A stretch of DNA of 60,785 nucleotides, from the NCBI RefSeq assembly GCF_900770955.1, contig NZ_CAAGLX010000023.1:1-60785 (forward strand), given 5' to 3'. This stretch comes from an uncultured Phascolarctobacterium sp. GTDB taxonomy: Bacteria; Bacillota; Negativicutes; Acidaminococcales; Acidaminococcaceae. Each line of letters begins with the position of its first letter. The stretch's first letter is position 1. Position numbers and translations under genes: made by a program. Below the pieces are notes generated by a model, which saw nothing but the letters and a program-made list of their open reading frames with translations, had not been told where the DNA came from and made no database searches. Below are positions 36,526 through 45,048 of this stretch, in pieces.

Positions 36526-37230
36526 ATGATTAACGTGTTAGTTGTAGAAGATGACCCGATGGTTGCCCAATTACATGAGCACTATCTAAGCCAGATTAAA
36601 GGCTTTCAGCTGTGTGATATTGCCAGCAACGGAGATATGGCGCTGAAGCTGCTGCGTCAAAACAAATACGACTTAATCATTCTTGATGTCTTTATGCCTA
36701 CAATGGATGGTTTACAGCTTTTGGCCAAAATACGCGAGAATGGTTATGATGTAGATGTTATCATCGTTTCGGCAGCAAACGATAAGGATAAAATTAAGCT
36801 GGCGCTGCGTTTGGGTGCTGTCGATTATATTATTAAGCCCTTTGAGTTTGAACGCTTTAACCTTGCGCTGAATAATTATCTGAAGCGTTATCAGATTGTT
36901 GAGGAGCAGGGAATTATTAAGCAGGCTGACCTGGACACTACTATTATGCGTCAGGAAAATCAGGTGGCAGTAACCCTGCCCAAGGGACTTGATAAAAATA
37001 CCTTAGGTACTGTTTGGGATTGCATCTGCGGTATTGACGGCATGTTTACTACCGAAGAGGTGGCAGGCATGGTAGGTATCTCACGTGTTTCTATCCGTAA
37101 ATATCTGGAGTTTTTGAAATCTCTGCACCTGCTGAAGCTGGATTTGCACCGTGGCAGCGTGGGCAGACCGGTATACAAGTATCTGTGCCTTGATAAGCAG
37201 AGCGACGTGCTGAAAGCATATATGCAGTAA
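36526..37230 (+). CDS. CitB/DcuR-type response regulator
   Basis: 234 aa. A receiver domain (VLVVEDDPMVAQ, phosphoacceptor about Asp54 in LIILDVFMPTMDG, IIKPF) is joined to a C-terminal helix-turn-helix (VAGMVGISRVSIRKYLEFLK), as in CitB/DcuR. It is the partner of the kinase one base upstream. The targets are probably carboxylate-transport or fermentation genes. The tctAB cluster in this window is a candidate, but that is an inference. A terminator follows. Confidence 0.9.
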   Translation: MINVLVVEDDPMVAQLHEHYLSQIKGFQLCDIASNGDMALKLLRQNKYDLIILDVFMPTMDGLQLLAKIRENGYDVDVIIVSAANDKDKIKLALRLGAVDYIIKPFEFERFNLALNNYLKRYQIVEEQGIIKQADLDTTIMRQENQVAVTLPKGLDKNTLGTVWDCICGIDGMFTTEEVAGMVGISRVSIRKYLEFLKSLHLLKLDLHRGSVGRPVYKYLCLDKQSDVLKAYMQ

Positions 37231-37240
37231 AGTAATTCAG

Positions 37241-37279
37241 GTGAACCCTCGGCAGCAGTTGCCTGAGGGTTCGCTTTTT
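37241..37279 (+). terminator. Terminator after the two-component pair
   Basis: GTGAACCCTCGGCA with TGCCTGAGGGTTCGC, then TTTTT. Confidence 0.9.
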
Positions 37280-37291
37280 CTTATAACGGAT

Positions 37292-37320
37292 TTGAAATAA
37301 TCATCAGACTAGTGTACAAT
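37292..37320 (+). promoter_or_regulatory. Promoter of the WecG-type gene
   Basis: TTGAAA (37292-37297), 17-nt spacer, TACAAT (37315-37320). Confidence 0.7.
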
Positions 37321-37357
37321 AGTAGTATTATTATGCAGAAAAGAGGGGGCTAAAAAG

Positions 37358-38086
37358 ATGCAAGACCCGATTAAAATATTAGGCGTGCCTGTACATGCTA
37401 TGACGATGCAGGAGGCAGTAAACACGCTCGAAGAGAGAATGCTAGCCAAGGAGCAGACCTTTGTTGTTACTGCCAATGCCGAAATTATCATGATGTGCCA
37501 GGAAAACGCGGAGTACAAAAAAATAATCTGTGAGGATGCGGAGCTGGTACTGCCTGACGGTGCCGGTGCCGTGTGGGCAGGCAGGCACCTCGGCTACAAG
37601 GTGCCTGAGCGTGTAGCAGGCTTTGACCTGTACAACGAGCTTTTGGATTTATCGGCGCACAAGGGTTACAAGGCGTACTTCTTCGGCGGCAGTCCGGGCG
37701 TTGCCGAAGCTGCCAAAGCAAAATCCGAGGAGCTTTATCCGGGAGTGCAGGTAGTAGGCTGCCATAACGGTTATTTCAAGGATGAGGATGTGCCGCAGAT
37801 TATTGCTGATATCAATGCCAGCGGTGCTGATATGCTTTTCGTTGCCTTAGGCGCACCTAAGCAGGAAAAATGGCTCGTGGCACACCGTGCGGAGCTTAAC
37901 GCAAAAATTCTGATGGGCATCGGCGGCAGCTTTGACGTGCTTGCCGGCAAAATGGAGCGCGCGCCGAAATGGATGCAGGACGCTTCTCTGGAATGGGCGT
38001 TCCGCCTGTACAAGCAGCCCAGCCGTTTTATGCGTATGATGGCGCTGCCCAAGTTTGTAATCAAGGTAATGGCCTCCAAGTTATAG
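37358..38086 (+). CDS. WecG/TagA/CpsF family glycosyltransferase (GT26)
   Basis: 242 aa. Family motifs are VVTANAEIIMMCQEN, LPDGAGAVWAGRHLG, YFFGGSPGVAEAA, FVALGAPKQEKW and GIGGSFDVLAGKMERAP. Members transfer N-acetylmannosamine or related sugars to a lipid-linked acceptor for wall polymer or surface glycan. The acceptor here is unknown. The protein has no signal peptide or strong membrane anchor; like TagA it probably works at the membrane surface. The gene stands alone under its own promoter. Confidence 0.92.
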   Translation: MQDPIKILGVPVHAMTMQEAVNTLEERMLAKEQTFVVTANAEIIMMCQENAEYKKIICEDAELVLPDGAGAVWAGRHLGYKVPERVAGFDLYNELLDLSAHKGYKAYFFGGSPGVAEAAKAKSEELYPGVQVVGCHNGYFKDEDVPQIIADINASGADMLFVALGAPKQEKWLVAHRAELNAKILMGIGGSFDVLAGKMERAPKWMQDASLEWAFRLYKQPSRFMRMMALPKFVIKVMASKL

Positions 38087-38141
38087 GCTATAAGGCAGGA
38101 ATACTGTGCTTACCGAAAGTGCTAAGAATTTTACACTTATA

Positions 38142-38170
38142 TAGACAAAAGCAGGTTGGTGTATTATAAT
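38142..38170 (+). promoter_or_regulatory. Promoter of psd-pssA
   Basis: TAGACA (38142-38147), 17-nt spacer, TATAAT (38165-38170). Confidence 0.65.
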
Positions 38171-38200
38171 AAAGTGATGGAAGTAGCATTCCATCACTTT
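38171..38200 (+). repeat. Perfect inverted repeat at the psd transcription start
   Basis: AAAGTGATGGAA, loop GTAGCA, TTCCATCACTTT: 12 bp without mismatch, followed by TT. It starts right after the -10 box, so it is either an operator or the terminator of the upstream gene. Confidence 0.7.
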
Positions 38201-38210
38201 TTATGTCCGC

Positions 38211-38238
38211 AAAAAACAGACTGCACAGTCAGTTTTTT
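38211..38238 (+). terminator. Second hairpin with T-run in the psd leader
   Basis: AAAAAACAGACT / AGTCAGTTTTTT with one A-A mismatch. It lies between the promoter and the psd start and could attenuate the operon. Confidence 0.5.
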
Positions 38239-38298
38239 GTTGTTTGCTGATGTTAAGCGGAAATCAAAAGAAATATTCGCAGGAAAGCGAGGCTTTAT

Positions 38299-38931
38299 AT
38301 GTTTATTGTAAAAGATGGTTATATTTATGTTGGTGTTTCTCTGTTGTTGGCTGCAATAGTTTATTATTTCTTCGGTGCTGTATGGGCAGTAATACCTGTA
38401 GTACTGGCATTATACTTTGCATACTTCTTCCGCGATTTTCACCGCGTTACGCCTTATGATCCCAACATTCTGTATTCGCCTGCAGACGGTACAGTAATGG
38501 GCGTAGATGAAATTTTTGATGATGAATATCTTAATGAGCCTGCTACTAAGTTAACGATTTTCCTTTCCGTATTCAACGTACACACTAACCGTGCGCCGCT
38601 CGACGGCGAAATCAAATATCAGCGTTATACCTGCGGTCAGTTTGTGCCTGCGTACGAGAAAAACGCTTCCTTTGAAAACGAGCGTCATGCTATCGGTATT
38701 GACAACGGCCGTATGCGTTTCCTGGTAATCCAGATTGCCGGCCTGCTGGCACGCCGTATTGTTTCCTGGGTAACTGTAGGAACCAACCTCAAGCAGGGTG
38801 AAACCTACGGTATGATCAAATTCGGCTCCAGCACTGAGCTGGTAGTTCCCAGAAATGTTGAAATCACCGTTAAGAAGGGTGATAAGGTTGTTGGCGGTAT
38901 TACCGTAGTGGGGAGGGTTAAAGAACAATGA
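38299..38931 (+). CDS. psd: Phosphatidylserine decarboxylase
   Basis: 210 aa, the short archaetidylserine-decarboxylase-like type. It decarboxylates phosphatidylserine to phosphatidylethanolamine. Two N-terminal membrane helices are followed by YSPADGTVMGV, FLSVFNVHTNRAP with the catalytic histidine, and the self-cleavage site GSSTE near the C-terminus, which generates the pyruvoyl group. The stop overlaps the pssA start (ATGA), so the two consecutive enzymes are translationally coupled. Confidence 0.95.
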   Translation: MFIVKDGYIYVGVSLLLAAIVYYFFGAVWAVIPVVLALYFAYFFRDFHRVTPYDPNILYSPADGTVMGVDEIFDDEYLNEPATKLTIFLSVFNVHTNRAPLDGEIKYQRYTCGQFVPAYEKNASFENERHAIGIDNGRMRFLVIQIAGLLARRIVSWVTVGTNLKQGETYGMIKFGSSTELVVPRNVEITVKKGDKVVGGITVVGRVKEQ

Positions 38932-39611
38932 ACTGGCGTCGTCTGATTCCGAACAGCATCAGCTCTGCGAGCCTTATTTTCGGTGTGCTGTCAATCTTTA
39001 AAACTATCGAGGGCGATTTCTTCCTTGCCCCCGTTTTCATCGTAATCGCTGTAATTTTTGACTCTATGGATGGCCGTGCTGCCCGCGCTCTCGGCGTTGG
39101 CGGCGGTGACTTCGGCAAGGAGATGGATTCTCTCTGCGATATGTGCTCCTTTGGCGTTGCGCCTGCGATTATGATTTACATGTACGGTCTGCAGGAGCTG
39201 GGCCTTGCAGGTCAGGTTATCGCCGCACTCTTCGCTGTGGGCGGCTGCCTGCGTCTGGCACGCTTCAACTGCAATACCGGTGTTGTACACGGTTATTTCC
39301 AGGGCATGCCTATTCCGGCAGGTGCCTGCTTCTTGGCAACCTATGTCGTTTCCGGTTATCAGTTTGCTCCGGCTGTGCTGGCAGCAGTTACCCTGGTAAT
39401 TGCCTGCATCATGTACAGCGAGGTCAAATTCCCGGATTTCAAGGGTAAGGGTAATCCGATGTACCGTCTGCCTGTAATCATTGCCGTGATTGTTGGTGCC
39501 GTAATGCTGTACGAGCGTCCCGGTGCGTGGCCGTTTGTAGCGATGTTCACCTATACGCTGGCAGGCATTGTAAACCATGTTTACCGTGCTCTTACAGGTA
39601 AGAACAAATAA
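38928..39611 (+). CDS. pssA: CDP-diacylglycerol-serine O-phosphatidyltransferase
   Basis: 227 aa with about six to seven hydrophobic segments. The CDP-alcohol phosphotransferase motif is intact: DSMDGRAARALGVGGGDFGK followed by EMDSLCD. It makes phosphatidylserine, the substrate of Psd, in the membrane. It is coupled to psd by a 4-bp overlap. The GT2 gene follows after 31 nt and may be in the same operon. Confidence 0.95.
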   Translation: MNWRRLIPNSISSASLIFGVLSIFKTIEGDFFLAPVFIVIAVIFDSMDGRAARALGVGGGDFGKEMDSLCDMCSFGVAPAIMIYMYGLQELGLAGQVIAALFAVGGCLRLARFNCNTGVVHGYFQGMPIPAGACFLATYVVSGYQFAPAVLAAVTLVIACIMYSEVKFPDFKGKGNPMYRLPVIIAVIVGAVMLYERPGAWPFVAMFTYTLAGIVNHVYRALTGKNK

Positions 39612-39642
39612 TTTGCCGTTAGGGGAGTAAAGGAGATTTTTG

Positions 39643-40935
39643 ATGTATACAGCTTTTGATATAATCATGATACCTTTGCAGCTATTGATTATATTTTTTA
39701 CGCTCTACTACTTTTTTGTGTCTTGGTTCGGCCTGTTCGGCAAGAAGAAGGAAGTTAAAATATATAATGAAAGCAAGACCTTTGCCTTAATTGCCTGCGC
39801 GCATAACGAGGAACGTGTTATTGCTCAATTAGTAGATAACCTGCGCCGTCTGAATTATAATGACGCTTTATATGATATCTATGTTGTTGCGGACAACTGC
39901 TCGGACAAAACCGCAGAGGTTGCACGCAAGGCCGGAGCACTGGTGCATGAGCGCTTCAGTGAAACCGGTAAAGGCAAGGGCTTTGCCCTCGCGTGGATGT
40001 TTGACAGACTGTTTAAGCTGGATAAAAAATATGACGCAGTTTGCGTATTCGATGCTGATAACCTGGTGCATCCCAACTTCCTGCAGGAAATGAACAGCCG
40101 TCTGTGCAACGGTGAACGCATTATCCAAGGCTATATGGATGCCAAAAACCCGACTGATACCTGGGTAAGCGGCGTATTTGCAATTTCCTTCTGGATTGTT
40201 AACCATGTATGGAGCCTGGCAAAGTATAACATGGGCCTGTCCTGCTGCCTTGGCGGCACCGGCATGTGCTTTGATACCGAAGTATTGAAGCGTTACGGTT
40301 GGCGTGCAACCTGCCTGACAGAGGATATGGAGTTTACCATTCAGGCGATGATGGAAGGTATTCCTACAACCTGGGCACATGATGCAATCATTTACGACGA
40401 AAAGCCGTTGACCTTCAAGCAGACCTGGAACCAGCGTAAGCGTTGGTCGCAGGGACACTTTGACGTAGCGGACCGCTATCTTATCCCGATGATCAAAAAG
40501 GCGATTAAGACACGCAATATCGTCATGCTGGACTGCTCTGTGAACCTTATTCAGCCATACTTCCTGATGATTTCCACGTTCTTTGTGCTGTGCAGCTATA
40601 TTTATAACTTCTATCCGTTCTACACCAATATCCTTTATACCATTATTCCGGTAGAAGTGTGGACCTTGGTTGGTATCGGCCAGTATATTTTCCCTGTAGC
40701 GGTACTGTGGAAAATCCGCGCTTCCTTCAAGTCCTGGATGTATCTGCTGCTGTATCCGCTGTTTATCTACAGCTGGATTCCTATTACAGCACTTGGCTGG
40801 TGGCATCGCCATGATCATGAGTGGAGCCATACGCTGCATACCCGCGGCATCAGCTTCGACGATGTAATTATTCCCGAGGACGCAGTAAACGATGGTCCTA
40901 AGGAAGTAGTCTTTGCGAAAAAGGACGAAAAATAA
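39643..40935 (+). CDS. Membrane glycosyltransferase family 2
   Basis: 430 aa. One N-terminal membrane helix, a cytoplasmic GT-A domain and a C-terminal membrane region. Motifs are IACAHNEERVI, the DNCSDKTAEVA loop, FDADN (metal-binding DxD-like), the acceptor motif TEDMEF and NQRKRWSQGH (QxxRW). This is the layout of processive beta-glycosyltransferases such as poly-N-acetylglucosamine synthase. The product is not known. The start is ATG 39643, 7 nt after AGGAG; a TTG just before it is less likely. Confidence 0.88.
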   Translation: MYTAFDIIMIPLQLLIIFFTLYYFFVSWFGLFGKKKEVKIYNESKTFALIACAHNEERVIAQLVDNLRRLNYNDALYDIYVVADNCSDKTAEVARKAGALVHERFSETGKGKGFALAWMFDRLFKLDKKYDAVCVFDADNLVHPNFLQEMNSRLCNGERIIQGYMDAKNPTDTWVSGVFAISFWIVNHVWSLAKYNMGLSCCLGGTGMCFDTEVLKRYGWRATCLTEDMEFTIQAMMEGIPTTWAHDAIIYDEKPLTFKQTWNQRKRWSQGHFDVADRYLIPMIKKAIKTRNIVMLDCSVNLIQPYFLMISTFFVLCSYIYNFYPFYTNILYTIIPVEVWTLVGIGQYIFPVAVLWKIRASFKSWMYLLLYPLFIYSWIPITALGWWHRHDHEWSHTLHTRGISFDDVIIPEDAVNDGPKEVVFAKKDEK

Positions 40936-40942
40936 GCTTTAT

Positions 40943-40974
40943 AAGCACTTCTGCGTAAGCGGGAGTGCTTTTTT
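40943..40974 (+). terminator. Terminator after the GT2 gene
   Basis: AAGCACTTCTGC / GCGGGAGTGCTT stem with wobble pairs, then TTTT. Confidence 0.8.
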
Positions 40975-40996
40975 AGTGCGCAAAGGTAGCCAAACA

Positions 40997-41005
40997 TGCT
41001 ATAAT
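40997..41005 (+). promoter_or_regulatory. Extended -10 promoter of the HAD gene
   Basis: TGCTATAAT. Confidence 0.5.
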
Positions 41006-41066
41006 AAATTTATTGTGCTTATGCAATGTTATGAAGATAAGCAAAAAGAGCAGAGAGGATATGAAG

Positions 41067-41720
41067 ATGCAGATTAAGGGAATACTTTTTGATTTTGACG
41101 GTACTATTGCCAATACCATAGAATTGATTATTGCCACCTTTGAGCACACCTGTCAGGAGGTGCTGGGGTTTACGCCGGAGCGTGAAAAGATTGTGGCGAC
41201 CTTCGGCCTGCCCCTGCCGGAGGCTATGATTGCGCTTTCCGGTAAGCCAGCGCTGGTGGAGACTATGCGCGATGCCTACAGAGAATATAATAATGCGCAT
41301 CACGATGATATGATTCGTCCTATCCCAGGCGTGCAGCAGACGCTGGAGCAGCTGAAGGCACAGGGCATCAAGCTGGCGGTTGTTACCTCCAAAAAGCCGC
41401 CGATGCTGCGCCGTGGCATGGACTGCCTGCAGCTGACGCAGTATTTTGATGCCACTGTTGCTTTGGGCGATACGAAGGAGAATAAACCGCATCCCGAGCC
41501 GATGCTGGCAGCGTGTGCCAAGCTGGGCCTGCAGCCGGAGGAATGCCTGTGCGTCGGCGACAGTCCCTTCGATTTGCAGAGCGGACGTAGTGCGGGGGCA
41601 AAAACTGTTGCTGTGCGCTATACGGCATTTGCGTGGGAGAAGCTGGTGGAGGAGGGCAGACCGGATTTTGTGATTACAAGACCGGAGGAGCTGCTGGAGA
41701 TAGTGGGGAAATCTAAGTAA
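41067..41720 (+). CDS. HAD-family phosphatase (phosphoglycolate/pyrophosphatase PpaX-like)
   Basis: 217 aa. HAD motifs: ILFDFDGTIANT (nucleophile and general-acid aspartates), LAVVTSKKPP, and CVGDSPFDLQSGRSAGAKTVAV. A helical cap lies between motifs I and II. Closest in layout to PpaX and phosphoglycolate phosphatases; the exact substrate is not readable. I choose ATG 41067, 8 nt from AGAGAGG, over 41061, which is too close to that site. A terminator follows. Confidence 0.85.
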   Translation: MQIKGILFDFDGTIANTIELIIATFEHTCQEVLGFTPEREKIVATFGLPLPEAMIALSGKPALVETMRDAYREYNNAHHDDMIRPIPGVQQTLEQLKAQGIKLAVVTSKKPPMLRRGMDCLQLTQYFDATVALGDTKENKPHPEPMLAACAKLGLQPEECLCVGDSPFDLQSGRSAGAKTVAVRYTAFAWEKLVEEGRPDFVITRPEELLEIVGKSK

Positions 41721-41744
41721 AATTAAATGAACTAAACAGATGAG

Positions 41745-41776
41745 GCACTTTTGCGGTTAATGCGAGAGTGCTTTTT
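41745..41776 (+). terminator. Terminator after the HAD gene
   Basis: GCACTTTTGC / GCGAGAGTGC stem, then TTTTT. Confidence 0.75.
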
Positions 41777-41916
41777 CTTTGCTCTTTAAATTATGCCTTA
41801 TTTATGGTATTATATAATAGAAAAAGTGTGGAGAATCTGCATAGATGTTATGCATAATAACATACTATAGTAAACAGTTTTTATTCTCATATTTAATTAT
41901 AAAGGAGGCAAAGCTT

Positions 41917-42714
41917 ATGCGTAAAATTGCTATCATCGGCGGAACCGGTATTGATAATCCCGATACTTTGAAGGGATTCGAAAAGAAGATTATAGAAACA
42001 CCTTTTGGTAAGGCTTTGTGCAACATCGGTACAATGAGCGGTAATCAGGTGGTTTTCGTGAGCCGTCACGGCGTAGACCATTCCGTGCCGCCCCACAAGG
42101 TAAACTACCGTGCCAACATCTGGGCCATGAAGAGCCTGGGAACTGAGGAAATTTTTGCTACTACCGCAGTCGGTTCCCTCAACCCGGAGATGAAGGCAGG
42201 TCACTTTGTAGTTTGCGACAACGTGCTGGACTTCACCAAGAGCCGCATCAACACCTTCTACGATTCCCCAGAGCGTGGTGTAGCGCACTGCGATTTCACC
42301 TACCCGTATTGCCCGACTCTGCGCGAGAAGGTTATCAAATGTCTGGAGAAAACGGATATCACCTTCCATAAGCATGGTGTTTATGTTTGCACCGAAGGCC
42401 CGCGCTTTGAAAGTGCTGCCGAAATCAAAATGTTCGCTATGCTGGGCGGTGACCTGGTTGGCATGACCAATATGCCTGAGTCTATTTTGGCGCGTGAGGC
42501 AGAGATGTGCTACACCAACTGCTCCATTGTTACCAATATGGCAGCAGGTATTTCTCCGACACCGCTTTCTCATAAAGAGGTTTGCGACGCTATGGCGTTG
42601 AGCATCAAGAATATGGAACAGCTGATTTTGTCCTTTATCGCTTATGAAGAGCCGACTGAGGCAAAATGCAACTGCCATCACGCTATGCAGGAGTTTGGCG
42701 GCTTTAAGCTGTAA
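41917..42714 (+). CDS. mtnP: 5'-methylthioadenosine phosphorylase
   Basis: 265 aa. It phosphorolyses methylthioadenosine to adenine and methylthioribose-1-phosphate. Seen: IAIIGGTGIDNPD, FVSRHGVDHSVPPHKVNYRA (phosphate and ribose site), EEIFATTAVGSLNPEM, VCTEGPRFESAAEI and GMTNMPESILAREAEMCY, all MTAP features. It is the first gene of a five-gene MTA/SAH operon, and AGGAGG precedes the ATG. A TATAAT-like box lies at 41813. The closely related 5'-methylthioinosine phosphorylase cannot be ruled out, and the downstream deaminase makes that option relevant. Confidence 0.88.
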   Translation: MRKIAIIGGTGIDNPDTLKGFEKKIIETPFGKALCNIGTMSGNQVVFVSRHGVDHSVPPHKVNYRANIWAMKSLGTEEIFATTAVGSLNPEMKAGHFVVCDNVLDFTKSRINTFYDSPERGVAHCDFTYPYCPTLREKVIKCLEKTDITFHKHGVYVCTEGPRFESAAEIKMFAMLGGDLVGMTNMPESILAREAEMCYTNCSIVTNMAAGISPTPLSHKEVCDAMALSIKNMEQLILSFIAYEEPTEAKCNCHHAMQEFGGFKL

Positions 42715-42723
42715 GAGGTTGTT

Positions 42724-43770
42724 ATGGTAGAAACTATGCGTTGGGAGCAGGGGAGCCTGGTGCTTTTGGACCAGACGCTGCTGCCGCAAAAGATAGAATG
42801 GATTACCTGCGTTGATTACAAGCGCGTGAAAGTGGCGATTGAACGCTTGGAGGTGCGCGGTGCACCGGCAATCGGCGCTGCCGCTGCCTTTGCAATGGTG
42901 CTTGGCGCACGCGAGGTTGCGGACAAGCCGGACTTTTTGGGTGCGCTGGATGCAGTGCGAGCTGATTTGATTACTGCGCGTCCTACGGCGGTAAATCTGG
43001 CGTGGGCTGCGAATCTGCAGTACGCGCTGGCTGTGCGTCTGAACGGCGAGGACAAGTCACCTGCGGCGATTATCAAGGTGCTGGAGGTGAAGGCCGAGCA
43101 GATTTATGCGGACGATATCACCATGAATAAGCGTATGGGCGAATATGGCGCTGCTGTGCTCCCTGACGCTGCCGTAGTGCTGACGCACTGCAACGCAGGC
43201 GCACTGGCAACCTGCGGTTGGGGCACGGCGCTGGGCGTTATCCGCAGTGCCTATTCACAGGGTAAGCTGAAAATGGTTTATGCCGACGAAACGCGTCCGC
43301 TGCTGCAGGGTGCACGTCTGACGGCGTTTGAGCTGTTTGAGGACGGCATCCCGGTGACGCTGATTACCGATAATATGGCAGCGTGGACCATGCGCACCAA
43401 GGGCGTGAACGCTGTTGTTGTCGGTGCCGACAGAATTGCGGCCAATGGCGACACGGCGAACAAGATCGGCACCTATGGCGTGGCACTGGCGGCGAAGGCT
43501 CACGGTATACCGTTTTATATCGCCGCACCGACGAGCACCTTTGATTTTTCCATTGCTACAGGTGCGCAGATTCCTATTGAGGAACGCAAGGCAGACGAGG
43601 TACGTCATTTCCGTAGTGAGCAGACTGCGCCCGAGGGCGTGGCAGTGTTTAACCCTGCGTTTGACGTGACACCGGCCGAGCTTATTACCGGTATTATTAC
43701 CGAGCATGGCGTGCTTAAAGCGCCGTATACAGAAAGTATTAAGAAATTGCAGGCTCTTTTGCAAGATTAA
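42724..43770 (+). CDS. mtnA: S-methyl-5-thioribose-1-phosphate isomerase
   Basis: 348 aa. It isomerises methylthioribose-1-P to methylthioribulose-1-P. Motifs: RLEVRGAPAIGAAAAFAMVL, VVLTHCNAGALATCGWGTAL with the catalytic cysteine, ADETRPLLQGARLTAFEL, and VVGADRIAANGDTANKIGTY with the catalytic aspartate. The C-terminus has FNPAFDVTPAELI. It starts 9 nt after mtnP. Confidence 0.95.
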   Translation: MVETMRWEQGSLVLLDQTLLPQKIEWITCVDYKRVKVAIERLEVRGAPAIGAAAAFAMVLGAREVADKPDFLGALDAVRADLITARPTAVNLAWAANLQYALAVRLNGEDKSPAAIIKVLEVKAEQIYADDITMNKRMGEYGAAVLPDAAVVLTHCNAGALATCGWGTALGVIRSAYSQGKLKMVYADETRPLLQGARLTAFELFEDGIPVTLITDNMAAWTMRTKGVNAVVVGADRIAANGDTANKIGTYGVALAAKAHGIPFYIAAPTSTFDFSIATGAQIPIEERKADEVRHFRSEQTAPEGVAVFNPAFDVTPAELITGIITEHGVLKAPYTESIKKLQALLQD

Positions 43771-43801
43771 AGAGCTTAATTTAAGGAGGATTTTTAAATT
43801 T

Positions 43802-45046
43802 ATGCAAAGCATTATTAAAGACATCAAATTGGCACCGTTAGGTCATCAACGTATCGCGTGGGCAAAGGAATATATGCCTCTGCTGAACCATCTGAACGAT
43901 GAATACAGCAAAACTAAACCCTTCCAGGGCATCAACATGGTTGTAACCATTCATCTGGAAGCAAAAACCGCTTATCTGGCACTCGTGCTGAAGAACGCAG
44001 GTGCTAATGTTGTTGTTACCGGCAGCAACCCGCTTTCTACTCAGGACGAAATTGCCGCAGCACTTGTTGACAGCGGCGTAACCGTTTTCGCAACCCATGG
44101 CTGCACCAACGAAGAATATGACATGTATCTGCGTGAGGCTCTGAAGAGCGAACCGCAGCTGATTATTGATGACGGCGGTGATTTGGTTAATATGCTGCAC
44201 GGCGAACGCCGTGACCTGATTCCTAACCTGATTGGCGGCAGCGAGGAAACCACCACCGGCGTACATCGTCTGAAGGCTCTGGCTGCAGCAGGTCATCTGG
44301 CATTCCCGATGATCGCTGTTAATGATGCTTACTGCAAGTATCTGTTTGATAACCGTTATGGTACCGGCCAATCCTCCTGGGATGGCATCATGCGTACCAC
44401 CAACATGTCTGTAGCAGGCAGAACCGTTGTTGTTGCAGGCTATGGCTGGTGCGGTAAGGGCGTTGCTATGCGTGCCAAGGGCCTTGGCGCAAACGTTATC
44501 GTTACCGAGGTTGACCCGATTAAGGGTATTGAAGCAGTATTTGACGGCTTCCGCGTTATGCCGATGCAGGAGGCTGCTAAGCACGGCGATATCTTTGTAA
44601 CCGTAACCGGCTGCAAGGACGTAATTACCAAACCTCACATGGAGGTTATGAAGAACGGCGCTGTTATGTGCAACGCAGGCCACTTCGACGTAGAAATCAA
44701 CAAACATCATCTGGAGGAGCTTTCCGTAGTTGCTCCGTATGAAGTACGCAAAAATATCATGACCTACACTATGGCTGACGGACGTAAGCTGAACCTGCTG
44801 GGTGAAGGCCGTCTGGTTAACCTGGCTTGTGGCGACGGCCATCCGATTGAAATCATGGACCTGTCCTTCGCTATGCAGTTCCTGGCTATGAAATACCTGC
44901 TCGACCACAAGGGAGCAATGGAAAACAAACTGTATGTGCTGCCGGAAGAGCTGAACACCGAAATCGCTGCCTTGAAGCTGCAGGCTATGGGCGCAGGCAT
45001 CGACACTCTGAGCGAAGAGCAGAAGGCATATCTGGCTGCGGAATAA
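43802..45046 (+). CDS. ahcY: Adenosylhomocysteinase (S-adenosylhomocysteine hydrolase)
   Basis: 414 aa. It splits S-adenosylhomocysteine into adenosine and homocysteine using tightly bound NAD. Seen: VVTIHLEAKTAYLALVLKNA, GGEETTTG-like GSEETTTGVHRLKAL, TGQSSWDGIMRTTNM and the NAD loop VVAGYGWCGKGVAMRAKGLG. NAGHFDVEI and GRLVNLACGDGHPIEIMDLS follow. It is the shorter form without the loop insert of eukaryotic enzymes. It precedes the aldolase gene by only 2 nt. Confidence 0.95.
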   Translation: MQSIIKDIKLAPLGHQRIAWAKEYMPLLNHLNDEYSKTKPFQGINMVVTIHLEAKTAYLALVLKNAGANVVVTGSNPLSTQDEIAAALVDSGVTVFATHGCTNEEYDMYLREALKSEPQLIIDDGGDLVNMLHGERRDLIPNLIGGSEETTTGVHRLKALAAAGHLAFPMIAVNDAYCKYLFDNRYGTGQSSWDGIMRTTNMSVAGRTVVVAGYGWCGKGVAMRAKGLGANVIVTEVDPIKGIEAVFDGFRVMPMQEAAKHGDIFVTVTGCKDVITKPHMEVMKNGAVMCNAGHFDVEINKHHLEELSVVAPYEVRKNIMTYTMADGRKLNLLGEGRLVNLACGDGHPIEIMDLSFAMQFLAMKYLLDHKGAMENKLYVLPEELNTEIAALKLQAMGAGIDTLSEEQKAYLAAE

Positions 45047-45048
45047 TC

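Noticed and set aside
41777..41916. SAM or SAH riboswitch before mtnP
   Set aside because: The AT-rich 140 nt lacks the conserved elements of these classes.
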